Source: Sulfurimonas gotlandica GD1
GTDB taxonomy: Bacteria; Campylobacterota; Campylobacteria; Campylobacterales; Sulfurimonadaceae
NCBI RefSeq assembly: GCF_000242915.1
Contig: NZ_AFRZ01000001.1
Coordinates: forward strand, 2,046,001 to 2,110,000
DNA length: 64,000 nucleotides
Reading direction: 5' to 3'
The position numbers were made by a program, and so were the translations under genes. Shown here one piece after another: positions 55,897 to 64,000 of this stretch; the stretch's first letter is position 1; the number at the start of each line of letters is the position of its first letter. Below the pieces are notes generated by a model that saw only the letters and a program-made list of their open reading frames with translations, had not been told where the DNA came from and made no database searches.

Positions 55897-56466
55897 ATGA
55901 AAATGGAAATTATTGAGCGATATGAAAGAACACCGGAAGATGAAGTTATTCTTGATATTAGTGCAGAAAAAATAGAAGATTTATACGACGATTTTGATAA
56001 AAAGTCACATTTTTTAAAAAAAGATTTAAATCAGGATCTTGTAGATTACATAACCGAGAGTGTAGATGAAATTGAAGATGAAAAATTTATTATTCAGTTT
56101 AATTTAGAGATAGAGACAATAGAAGAGAATATTTCTAGAGTTAGAAACAGTGTAAACAAATTTTTTATCTACATGAAAGAGTTGGAATCAAGAAAAATGA
56201 AGGATATGGTCAGAACATCATTGATTCTTTTATTTATAGGTCTGATACTTGCAACAATTTCCGTACTTATGAATCAAAGCGAATCAGCTGATACTGATAT
56301 TGTATTTGGCGTCATTGCAGAAGGTTTAACGGTTGCTGCCTGGGTGTCACTTTGGGAATCACTTGCAACTTTTCTGATAAAATGGATGCCAAATAGAAAA
56401 AAGATTAGACTTTATCAACGTATTTCTGCTGCAAAGATTACTTTTACCTTTAACAAAAAAATATAG
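55897..56466 (+). CDS. Hypothetical membrane protein
   Basis: 189 residues. N-terminal 105 residues are acidic and helical, followed by two membrane segments (about 107-127 and 138-165). The cytoplasmic side ends with a basic tail. Not recognised. No close operon partner. Confidence 0.7.
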   Translation: MKMEIIERYERTPEDEVILDISAEKIEDLYDDFDKKSHFLKKDLNQDLVDYITESVDEIEDEKFIIQFNLEIETIEENISRVRNSVNKFFIYMKELESRKMKDMVRTSLILLFIGLILATISVLMNQSESADTDIVFGVIAEGLTVAAWVSLWESLATFLIKWMPNRKKIRLYQRISAAKITFTFNKKI

Positions 56467-56479
56467 CTGCTATATAAAA

Positions 56480-58084
56480 CTAGCTGTGCTCGTGAAAAAT
56501 GACTCTGTTCTTTCCGCTGTGTTTAGCTTTATAAAGAGCTGTATCAGCATTGTGTACTATGCTCTGGTGAGTGTCTTCACTCGTATACTCAGCAACACCA
56601 ATACTACATGTTATTTTTTCTGCTTCTTCAAAGTCATATGTGCTGATGCTTTCTCTGATTTTCTCAGCTACAAGAAGTGCATTGTCCATTGAAGTCTCAG
56701 TTGAGATGACTATAAACTCTTCACCGCCCCATCTTCCAAAATAGTCACTCTCTCTGATACTATTAGCTACAACTTTTGCTATGCTTTTTAGAACTTTATC
56801 ACCAATATTATGTCCATAAGTGTCGTTGATATTTTTGAAATTATCTATGTCAAATATGATTAAAGAGAGTTCATGGTTATAGCGTTTAGCTCTTTTTAGC
56901 TCTTTAATTAAAATAGTCTCAATAGATTTTCTATTATGAATTTTAGTCAGATGATCAACATTTACTAGTTTTAGCAAAGTACGGTTTTTAATCTCTAGCT
57001 TACTTTGATAGCTATTTACGATATTGATATAGTTGTTAAATATCTTTCTCATCATATACAGAGATAAAAGAAGAAGAACTATCCCAGATACAATAGATAT
57101 GTTTTTGATCATATCTAATTTATCAGTGTAAAAATTTAAGTTTTTAACAAAAAGGATTTTCCCTATCTCTTTATTTGATATATCTTTTATCGTATTTACA
57201 GTAAAAATTACACTGCTTGAACCTTTGTTTTTGATTATGGATAGACTGTCAGTCTTTATTGTAGTAGCAATACAGTTGCATCCTTTATCATCTTTACAGT
57301 TGCACACCGGTGCAGTTGTACAGTTACAAAGAGTCGAAGTTTTACAAGCACATAGATGGTTGAGATCAGATTCTATGGAATAGTAATCATTAGAGTAAGA
57401 ACTATAAGTTATATTCTTATTGTTCTCATAAATTATTTCAAAAATATTCTTTTTCAGAAGTAATAGACTTTGAAAGTCATAGTTTTTATTGAATGTATCT
57501 AAAATATAGTTGATATTGATTCCAAATTCAAAAACACCTAAAAAATCATCTTTTTTATTAAAAACAGGAAGGGCAAGTCTGTAGTAAACTCCATATCTTC
57601 CGGCTTCCATAGCAATTTGTTTTGTTTTTGTTTTGTTGACTTTGTTTATCATATGCCTAATAGAGCTAAGATCATCTCCAAATTTTTCTGGTTTGTGGAG
57701 TCTTAAAAAACTTTTTGTATCTTTTGTATGAAAGTGCATTATTTTTAAGTAAGGGTTTTCATCACTTAATTTTTTGTATATTGGTGCTGTAAGGTTTAGA
57801 AGCTCTTTTCTATCATTGTGCTCAAAAGCATCTATAATTTCTTCATTTATTAAAATATTATTAGCAACAGATTCGTATCTAAGGACAACATTTCTTAGTG
57901 TATTTGAGTATATTTTTGAAGCTATGTTTTGTTCTTCTTTTAAAATAAGTTCAAGTACAAATTTATGGTGAAGGTAACCCATATATAGAAAAAAGATTGT
58001 AATAAAACTGATAATTCCTAAAATTGTAAAGAACATCGGTTTAGTGCTATTTGCAAGTTTTAAGTTACTACTGCTTTTCTCCAA
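56480..58084 (-). CDS. Diguanylate cyclase with periplasmic sensor carrying a CxC-rich insert
   Basis: 534 residues. Membrane segments near 17-40 and 325-345 enclose a periplasmic Cache-like sensor domain (about 45-320) containing four CxC units within about 30 residues (245-280; CAC, CNC, CNC, CNC), which look like a metal- or redox-binding insert. C-terminal GGDEF with RWGGEEF and RESD I-site before it, so an active, product-inhibited cyclase is likely. The insert is unusual for the family. Divergent to the next gene. Confidence 0.9.
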   Translation of the reverse strand: MEKSSSNLKLANSTKPMFFTILGIISFITIFFLYMGYLHHKFVLELILKEEQNIASKIYSNTLRNVVLRYESVANNILINEEIIDAFEHNDRKELLNLTAPIYKKLSDENPYLKIMHFHTKDTKSFLRLHKPEKFGDDLSSIRHMINKVNKTKTKQIAMEAGRYGVYYRLALPVFNKKDDFLGVFEFGININYILDTFNKNYDFQSLLLLKKNIFEIIYENNKNITYSSYSNDYYSIESDLNHLCACKTSTLCNCTTAPVCNCKDDKGCNCIATTIKTDSLSIIKNKGSSSVIFTVNTIKDISNKEIGKILFVKNLNFYTDKLDMIKNISIVSGIVLLLLSLYMMRKIFNNYINIVNSYQSKLEIKNRTLLKLVNVDHLTKIHNRKSIETILIKELKRAKRYNHELSLIIFDIDNFKNINDTYGHNIGDKVLKSIAKVVANSIRESDYFGRWGGEEFIVISTETSMDNALLVAEKIRESISTYDFEEAEKITCSIGVAEYTSEDTHQSIVHNADTALYKAKHSGKNRVIFHEHS

Positions 58085-58341
58085 ACAAATTCCCTTTTTA
58101 TTGTATAAATCAACTCTAACGCCTATCTAATAAATCTGTAATATAATAGTAATATAACTTTGGTGTCAAAATAATGTGATACTGTTATTATAGCTATTTA
58201 TATATAATTTTTTTATTTAATACTATATAAAATAGTAAAAAAGAGACTTAACAAGTGTTTACTTTACATTAGATGCTATACTTCAGATGTCAGAAAATAT
58301 TCTGGCGTATAGCATATATGCTTAATTTAGAGGGGGATAGT

Positions 58342-59937
58342 GTGGAGTACGAAGCAATGCTTGTTCAGTATAAAGATGCTGTAGATAAGAGTAGTATCTT
58401 TTCAAAAACTGATGTCAGTGGCACTATAACTTATGTGAATGATAAATTTTGCGAGGTGACTGAGTACAGCAGAGAAGAACTTCTTGGCCACACTCACGCT
58501 ATAATAAAAGACCCAACTGTTTCAAAATCTGTGTTTAAAGAGATATGGAAAACGATTACAGCTGGTAATATTTGGAATGGTGTATTAAAAAATATAAAAA
58601 AGGGAGGTGGATTTTACTATGTAAATTCTACTATATACCCCATAAAAGATTCAGATGGAAAAATATTAGAATATATATCGATTAGACAGGATATTACTGA
58701 ACTTATAAAAAGCCAACAACTACTGGAGATATACTCAACAGATACTCTAACGCATCTGCCAAATAGAAAAAAACTGAATGAGAGACTAAAATCAAACGAA
58801 GATGAGTTGATGGCTATACTCTTAGATATCAAAGATTTTATTGTTATTAATGATTTGTATGGTGAAAATATTGCTGATTTAGTACTTGTTGAAATTGCCA
58901 AGAGATTAAATACTTACATAAAAAACGAGAGCGTAATACTTTATAAACTTGATGCAGATCGTTATCTTATTTTAGTAGATGATGCGAGTTTATTTAGTAA
59001 ATATGAGTCATTGATAGAGTTCACTCTTCTCTCAGAAGATAATTTTATCATCAATGATATAGTCGTCACTTTTAACATCTCAATGGCAACTGGTTCAACA
59101 GAGCTACTAAGTAAAACATCTCTAGCTCTTAAAGAAGCTAAAAAAACAAAAAGCAGATATTTCCCATACAATGATTCAATTAATACAAAAGAAGTTCATA
59201 AACTAAATTTAAAAAGATTTAATGACTTTAAAGATGCCCTTATCAATGATAGGATTGAACCATTCTTCCAGCCGATTGTAGATGCTAATACTGAAGAGGT
59301 TGTAAAGTATGAGTCTTTGGCAAGAATAAGAGACGCAGATGGAAACATAATAGCTGTTTCTGACTTTTTAAGCATCGCAGAAAAGAGCAGTTTCTTTGAA
59401 AACTTCACAAGACAGATCATTCAAAAGATATTTGCAATATCAAAAGCCTCAAATAAAGAGCTTACCATTAATCTTACCTATGAAAACATAAACTCAGAAA
59501 AGTTACTTAACTATATAGAAAATAGACTTAAAATGCATAAAGGGCCTGCAATAACTTTTGAGCTACTCGAATCTGAAGAGATTAGTGACTACAGTGTCTT
59601 AGAAAACTTTAGTAGTATGGTTAAAAAATATGGTTCTTTAATTGCGATAGATGACTTTGGAACCGGATACTCAAACTTTACCCATCTTTCTAGATTTAAA
59701 GCTGATTTTGTAAAGATAGATGGCTCAATCATTAGTAAAATAGAAGAAGATGAAAATTCTAGGCTGATAGTATCAATTTTAGTAGAGTATGCAAAAAGAA
59801 ATAATATAAAAGTAATTGCAGAATATGTGTCTAGCCCGGAGATAGCAAAAATGGTTAGGGATTTAGGTGTTGATCTACTGCAAGGATATCATTATGGCAA
59901 AGCGGAGAGTGCTGCTTTTTATAATTTGACTTCTTAA
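58342..59937 (+). CDS. PAS-GGDEF(degenerate)-EAL c-di-GMP phosphodiesterase
   Basis: About 531 residues from the GTG at 58342, chosen because AGAGGGGG lies 5 bases before it (an ATG at 58273 would add 23 residues with no clear RBS). PAS domain about 1-125, then a GGDEF-like domain whose motif is replaced (DADRYLILVDD), then EAL: QPIVD, YESLARIRD (the E-x-L Glu kept), DDFGTGYSNFTHL and KIDGSII. Predicted to hydrolyse c-di-GMP, perhaps with GTP or PAS control from the degenerate parts. Confidence 0.9.
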   Translation: MEYEAMLVQYKDAVDKSSIFSKTDVSGTITYVNDKFCEVTEYSREELLGHTHAIIKDPTVSKSVFKEIWKTITAGNIWNGVLKNIKKGGGFYYVNSTIYPIKDSDGKILEYISIRQDITELIKSQQLLEIYSTDTLTHLPNRKKLNERLKSNEDELMAILLDIKDFIVINDLYGENIADLVLVEIAKRLNTYIKNESVILYKLDADRYLILVDDASLFSKYESLIEFTLLSEDNFIINDIVVTFNISMATGSTELLSKTSLALKEAKKTKSRYFPYNDSINTKEVHKLNLKRFNDFKDALINDRIEPFFQPIVDANTEEVVKYESLARIRDADGNIIAVSDFLSIAEKSSFFENFTRQIIQKIFAISKASNKELTINLTYENINSEKLLNYIENRLKMHKGPAITFELLESEEISDYSVLENFSSMVKKYGSLIAIDDFGTGYSNFTHLSRFKADFVKIDGSIISKIEEDENSRLIVSILVEYAKRNNIKVIAEYVSSPEIAKMVRDLGVDLLQGYHYGKAESAAFYNLTS

Positions 59938-59983
59938 GAGTAAAAGTCTAGTATCAAAAAGTGATACTAGAGTGTAAAAACTA

Positions 59984-60493
59984 TTATCTAGCTTCTTTTA
60001 TAGCTTCAAGTGCAGCTTCGTAGTTTGGCTCTGCTGTTACTTCAGAAACAATTTCTTTATAAGTGATAATACCACTTCTGTCGATTACAAAAACAGCTCT
60101 TGCACTTAAGCCTTTTAGCTTATTATCGTCCATTAAAACACCGAAAGCTTTACTAACGTCCTTGTTGATATAATCAGATGCTACAGTTAAGTTCTCGATT
60201 CCTTCAGTAGTACAAAAACGATCAGCCGCAAATGGTAAGTCCATAGAGATAACAGTAGTCTCACAGATGTCTAGATTATTGACATCAACGTTAAATCTTC
60301 TTGTCTCAGCCGCACAAGTGTCAGTATCGAGTGAGGGTACAGTAATGATTAATTGTATTCTATCTTTTGCTCCGCCAATCTCTACATCATTTAAATCAGT
60401 TCCAGTCGCTATTACAGATGGTGCTGCATCACCAACGTTAAGTGGAGTACCTGCCAAGTTTACAGTAGTACCATTGAAAGTTGTTGTTTGCAT
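59984..60493 (-). CDS. tpx: Thiol peroxidase Tpx
   Basis: 169 residues. Peroxiredoxin fold with TDTCAAETRRFN around the peroxidatic Cys, and the resolving Cys in FCTTEGIEN. Reduces peroxides using thioredoxin; periplasmic or cytoplasmic depending on signal, which is absent here. Stands alone. Confidence 0.95.
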   Translation of the reverse strand: MQTTTFNGTTVNLAGTPLNVGDAAPSVIATGTDLNDVEIGGAKDRIQLIITVPSLDTDTCAAETRRFNVDVNNLDICETTVISMDLPFAADRFCTTEGIENLTVASDYINKDVSKAFGVLMDDNKLKGLSARAVFVIDRSGIITYKEIVSEVTAEPNYEAALEAIKEAR

Positions 60494-60594
60494 GTAGTTT
60501 CCTTAAATAAATTTTAAATTATATTATCATAAAAATAATGTAAGTTATCTTATTTAGTATATAATTGCTATCTAAAAAATAATAAAGAGTAATA

Positions 60595-60840
60595 ATGCAA
60601 AACCCTTTTGAAACAGGTCATATAAAAAACTATATTTTACTTTATGTCAGTGTAGTCGTGATAGTGGTACTGTTTTTTATAGCTAGTACAGTGTTTAGAG
60701 AAAATGAAGAAATTGAGAAAAAAGTTTTTAAAACACAAATGACTAAACCGATAAATGAGATGCAAAAAGTAGTGGAGAAAGATAAAGAAGAAGAGCCTAG
60801 TCTTACTTCTAAGATTAAGCTCATGGACAAAGCCTACTAA
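60595..60840 (+). CDS. Small single-span membrane protein
   Basis: 81 residues with one membrane segment (about 14-36) and a charged C-terminal tail. Convergent to the exbD gene. Not recognised. Confidence 0.6.
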   Translation: MQNPFETGHIKNYILLYVSVVVIVVLFFIASTVFRENEEIEKKVFKTQMTKPINEMQKVVEKDKEEEPSLTSKIKLMDKAY

Positions 60841-60844
60841 AGAG

Positions 60845-61237
60845 TTACTCTTTAGTAACTATGTATAGCTGCTCGTGTTTTAATCGTTTTAGTATATCCA
60901 TAACAGTAACAAAATCTTGAAATCTTGACTCTTTGTCACTTCTTAGAACTACAGTCTGTTTTTTGTCTATTTGAGATAGTTTAGCTTCAAGTTCTTTGGT
61001 ATCTACTTTTTCTTTATCAAAAAACATCTCACCTTTAGAATTTACATAAATATTGATCTCTTTTTTAAGATCTTCTTTTGTAGAGGCTTTCGCTTGTGGA
61101 AGTTCCACAGGAATAACCCCTTGTTTTATAAATGTAGCTGTCGTTAAAACCATAACCAAAAGAACAAGCATAATATCAATAAATGGTATAACATTTATTT
61201 GATCAAACCTTTTTGGTTGTTTTCTGCATCTAGCCAT
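60845..61237 (-). CDS. exbD: ExbD/TolR-family protein
   Basis: 130 residues, single N-terminal membrane segment with the key Asp (NVIPFIDIMLVLLVMVL) and a periplasmic domain. With ExbB it uses the proton gradient to energise TonB-type transporters (or, if TolR, the envelope). Two bases from exbB. No tonB is seen nearby. Confidence 0.93.
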   Translation of the reverse strand: MARCRKQPKRFDQINVIPFIDIMLVLLVMVLTTATFIKQGVIPVELPQAKASTKEDLKKEINIYVNSKGEMFFDKEKVDTKELEAKLSQIDKKQTVVLRSDKESRFQDFVTVMDILKRLKHEQLYIVTKE

Positions 61238-61239
61238 TT

Positions 61240-61689
61240 TTAATTCTCTTTTGTGTCTTGAATCACATCATAGGCAGTTAAGATTTTCTCTACTTTACGA
61301 AGCACGATTGTGTAAGCAACAATAGCAGGCATCGCAACAATAAGACCCATAGCGGTAGCTTTTAGTGCAAGAGCTAGACCAGTCATGATCTTCTTAGCAT
61401 CTACAGCTCCAACATCACCCATAGTGTAAAAAGTAATCATAATTCCAACAACTGTTCCAAGCAGTCCAACATAAGGAGCATTAGCACCTATAGCGCTGAT
61501 TACACCGATGTTGTCAGTAAGGTCAATCTCCAGTACATCTCTATGTTTATAATCATCTAAACGAACACTCTTATAGAACATCATTCTCTCTATAAATAAC
61601 CATAGAGTTACTACACTCATAAGTATTAAAATTCCCATTACACCGTAGTCCAGTGCCTCTTCTGCGTAAGATAAAAAGTTGCCTTCCAT
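61240..61689 (-). CDS. exbB: ExbB/TolQ-family protein
   Basis: 149 residues with three membrane segments (about 15-35, 65-85, 105-130) and GLLGTVVGIMITF, typical of ExbB/TolQ. Forms the motor with ExbD. Short for the family (usually 150-240), consistent with an epsilon-type ExbB. Confidence 0.93.
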   Translation of the reverse strand: MEGNFLSYAEEALDYGVMGILILMSVVTLWLFIERMMFYKSVRLDDYKHRDVLEIDLTDNIGVISAIGANAPYVGLLGTVVGIMITFYTMGDVGAVDAKKIMTGLALALKATAMGLIVAMPAIVAYTIVLRKVEKILTAYDVIQDTKEN

Positions 61690-62549
61690 TAATCGTCCTT
61701 AAATTTTAGTAGTACTGTTGTGCCAAGCCCAAGTTTGGATTTGAAGTTCAGTTGTATGCCCTGCGAGTCGCAGAATCTTTTTACCATGCTAAGACCTATT
61801 CCAAAGCCACGCATAGTATCATTAGATTGATAATAGTTGTCAAATATCTGAATAAGTTCTACTTCATCCATCCCACAACCATAATCTTGTATGTGGAGTG
61901 TATAATCATTTAATTTTATTTCACATTTATTACTATTTGGTGAGTATTTTACAGCATTATCTATGATGTTGTCAATGACTTTCGCTAAGCCTGTTCTATC
62001 ACTAGTAATTTGCGTAGAATAAAGTTCAAGTTGAAATTCCATATGAGGATAGATATGCTTTAAAAATTCTACTCTCTCCTTGACTAACTCATCAACAAAA
62101 AAAATCTCTTTTATCTCGTTGAGTGATTGTTTTTTTATCATGTAGTCTAACTCATTATATCTCTCTTGGAGCATATTACAAGCTATTTCTATCCGTGAGA
62201 GCCTTTTTAAATCTTTTTCACTTTGCATATTTTTTTTAATCATATTAGCGTTAGTGATAATAGTACTAATAGGAAGGTTTAACTCATGAAGAGTCTCTTT
62301 AGATAGATTTTGAAGATTTGTTACATGCTCTTGTAGAGGATCAACTGCAAGTTTAGAAATCATAACGCCGCCAAGAATGCTAAAACAAATCATCACAATA
62401 GCAAGAAGAAAAATATTTTCAACTTCTACAACGGCTAAAAAGTAATGAAGAGTGCCCAAAAATGCACTTACCGTTAAAAAGTAGTAGATAAAGATGCTGA
62501 TACGAAGATTACGGAACAAGCTTATACCCAATCCCGCGAATGTTCTCAA
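61689..62549 (-). CDS. Sensor histidine kinase
   Basis: About 276-286 residues. Two N-terminal membrane segments, no periplasmic domain of note, H-box HELNLPIST near 90, N-box VIDNIIDNAVKYSPN and G-box GFGIGLSMV. The start overlaps the regulator gene by up to 41 bases; a TTG at 62519 would reduce this to 11. Pairs with the upstream response regulator. Confidence 0.9.
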   Translation of the reverse strand: MRTFAGLGISLFRNLRISIFIYYFLTVSAFLGTLHYFLAVVEVENIFLLAIVMICFSILGGVMISKLAVDPLQEHVTNLQNLSKETLHELNLPISTIITNANMIKKNMQSEKDLKRLSRIEIACNMLQERYNELDYMIKKQSLNEIKEIFFVDELVKERVEFLKHIYPHMEFQLELYSTQITSDRTGLAKVIDNIIDNAVKYSPNSNKCEIKLNDYTLHIQDYGCGMDEVELIQIFDNYYQSNDTMRGFGIGLSMVKRFCDSQGIQLNFKSKLGLGTTVLLKFKDD

Positions 62550-63162
62550 TAGTCATCTGTGGAAGTAACTGCTTAATGCGGTTTATATAAACTCGTATAG
62601 CTCCATCACTTCCAGTTTGTGAAACACTCCATAGCTCATCACTAATTAGCTCTTTTGGTACAGTGTTATTTACATGTTTCATAAGAAGCAGAAGAAGAGC
62701 ATACTCTTTTTTTGAAAGATCAAGTTCTATCTCATCATAAGAGATTCGTTTGTGAACTTCATCGTGACAAAGTAGCTCAATGCACTCTACACTACTTGAT
62801 TTACATCTTCTAAGAAGTGCACGAAGTCTAAGAAGTAGTTCATCGCTGTCAAAAGGTTTAGTAATATAGTCATCTGCTCCACTCATAAAACCACGAGTGA
62901 GCATCTCTTTGTCTTTGTGTGAAGTTAAGAAGATTGTTGGTGTTGAGTCATTTGCATCACGGAGCTCTTTTAAAACTGTTACACCGTCGATAAGAGGAAC
63001 ATTTATATCTAATATATATATGTGAAAATTCTGATTATAGGTAGCGTCTATGGCACTTTGGCCATTTGGGACATGAGTGACTTCAAAGTCATTCTCCTCT
63101 AGTAAATCAACAAGAGTCTCCCCAAAGAGGAGATCATCTTCTAAGAGTAAAATTTTAGTCAA
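62509..63162 (-). CDS. OmpR-family response regulator
   Basis: 217 residues from a TTG at 63162 that overlaps the pyrC stop (TTGACTAA), reading MTKILLLEDDLLFGE; a longer frame start has no support. Receiver with DINVPLID and phospho-acceptor Asp, KPFD, then a winged-helix DNA-binding domain with IRVYINRIKQLL. It partners the kinase downstream; targets unknown. Confidence 0.92.
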   Translation of the reverse strand: MTKILLLEDDLLFGETLVDLLEENDFEVTHVPNGQSAIDATYNQNFHIYILDINVPLIDGVTVLKELRDANDSTPTIFLTSHKDKEMLTRGFMSGADDYITKPFDSDELLLRLRALLRRCKSSSVECIELLCHDEVHKRISYDEIELDLSKKEYALLLLLMKHVNNTVPKELISDELWSVSQTGSDGAIRVYINRIKQLLPQMTIENIRGIGYKLVP

Positions 63163-64000
63163 CGCTCGCAATTGCCCAGTTGATTGCTTGACCTGCATAC
63201 ATAGGTACAACATTGCCATATTTTTCAGGGATTACGAAAGTTCTCTTCTCTAGAATGATTTCTTTAAACTCTGGGCAGATTCCGTAGATGTTCTGTGCAT
63301 TATCACTTACAAACGCTTGAAGGTTGTCAAGTTTGTTATACTGCTCAAAAATCTCACAAAGAAGTTGAAGAGCAATAGGTGCTGTAAATACACCCGCCGC
63401 ACAACCGCAACTCTCTTTTTTATCTTGAGGATGAGGTGCTGAATCAGAACCAAACATAACTTTAGGATGTGCTTCTAGTGCAACACTTAGCAGTGCATCT
63501 AAATCCTCAGGTCTTTTTGCGATAGGTTTACAAAAATTGTGAGGCATCATCATTCCTCCAACAACATCATCAAGAGTTAAAAGAAGGTGGTGAACCGTAA
63601 TAGTTGCATATAGGTTGTCAAACCTGTCTAACATAGCTACCGCTTCTTTTGTTGTGATATGCTCCATAATGATTTTTAGGTCTGGGAAGTTTGATGCTAG
63701 CATCTCATAGATGCTCATAAACTCAGCTTCTCTATCCATAACAAAGCCGTCAGTCTCACCATGAACACAAAGTGGAATGTTTAATGTACTCATAGCTTCG
63801 AGAGTAGGGCGCATCTCTTCAATATCAAAAGATGAAACACCGCCTTCAGAGTTTGTAGTGATTCCTGCAGGGTAAAGTTTTATAGCTGTGATTTCTTCTG
63901 AAACACTCTTTAAAAATGCTTTGTCATAGTTCTTGTAAAAAAGTGTCATATATGGTTCAAAATAGTCGTTAGGAACGGCTGCCATTATACGCTTTTTGTA
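63155..64000 (-). CDS. pyrC: Dihydroorotase PyrC, N-terminus beyond the window
   Basis: The frame is open to the window end; upstream codons read YKKRI before the Met at 63985, matching the interior of PyrC, so about 60 N-terminal residues are missing here. Visible metal and substrate residues: KLYPAGITTNSEGG with the carboxylated Lys region, CVHGE, EHITTKEA, GSDSAPH (the metal-site Asp). Type II dihydroorotase of pyrimidine synthesis, cyclising carbamoyl-aspartate. Confidence 0.95.
   Translation of the reverse strand, partial: YKKRIMAAVPNDYFEPYMTLFYKNYDKAFLKSVSEEITAIKLYPAGITTNSEGGVSSFDIEEMRPTLEAMSTLNIPLCVHGETDGFVMDREAEFMSIYEMLASNFPDLKIIMEHITTKEAVAMLDRFDNLYATITVHHLLLTLDDVVGGMMMPHNFCKPIAKRPEDLDALLSVALEAHPKVMFGSDSAPHPQDKKESCGCAAGVFTAPIALQLLCEIFEQYNKLDNLQAFVSDNAQNIYGICPEFKEIILEKRTFVIPEKYGNVVPMYAGQAINWAIASVD

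Overview
The window reads as the chromosome of a Campylobacterota (epsilonproteobacterial) species, probably Sulfurimonas-like. The evidence is low G+C, AT-rich promoters, many sensory c-di-GMP proteins, and the style of groESL, tpx, exbBD and pyrC. The genus is an inference. No rRNA or CRISPR array is visible. One tRNA gene is present.

Layout. (a) 1-4068: core-type signalling, a hybrid sensor kinase cut by the window edge followed by an HD-GYP response regulator. (b) About 4.1-51.2 kb: a large accessory island, AT-rich except for the type I restriction genes, which look G+C-richer. It opens with a giant exonuclease-RecQ-UvrD fusion and a methyltransferase-HNH fusion. Next comes a type I restriction cassette (hsdM-hsdS-hsdR) with a downstream PrrC/RloC-like anticodon nuclease that carries a zinc-hook CxxC and the R-x3-E-x31-H triad. 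This cassette and its decayed neighbours lie between 23-bp inverted repeats. A double-hairpin repeat about 95 bp long recurs at 4.4, 12.0 and 20.8 kb, with a weaker copy at 49.4 kb. Several gene remnants (EAL, DUF2130, others) mark the region as repeatedly rearranged. A Dda-like helicase follows.

(c) 23.07-44.81 kb, minus strand: the most interesting part, an unbroken, mostly overlapping array of 16 genes that looks like one operon. In transcription order it encodes: a 45-residue basic protein too short for routine calling, a TerY-like vWA protein, a WXG100-like protein, a toxin with a C-terminal WHH/HNH nuclease, a SUKH immunity protein, a small unknown, an FtsK/EssC-like ATPase, a second vWA protein, a PP2C phosphatase, a Ser/Thr kinase with a zinc ribbon, a UPF1-like helicase, a large unknown with a HEPN-like RNPLKH motif, an IF2_N-coiled-coil-McrB-like AAA+ protein, a DUF2357-like protein with a possible cold-shock-like fold, a polynucleotide-kinase-like protein, and a two-CARF PD-(D/E)XK nuclease. 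It combines a phospho-switch (kinase, phosphatase, vWA), type VII-secretion-like parts, a McrBC-like NTPase pair and a CARF nuclease without any CRISPR genes. I propose a multi-tier conflict or defence system. This is inferred from domain content and gene order.

(d) 44.97-49.32 kb, plus strand, divergent from the operon: small membrane and unknown proteins, a mini-FtsZ made of only the N-terminal half of the FtsZ GTPase domain flanked by two paralogous small genes, and a WYL-domain regulator that could control the island. (e) 49.49-51.01 kb: a small minus-strand operon ending the island, including a DUF2958 protein, next to a tRNA with anticodon CAT. (f) 51.4-64 kb: core-type genes, namely three c-di-GMP proteins, groES-groEL, a cupin, tpx, exbB-exbD, a two-component pair and pyrC (cut by the right edge).
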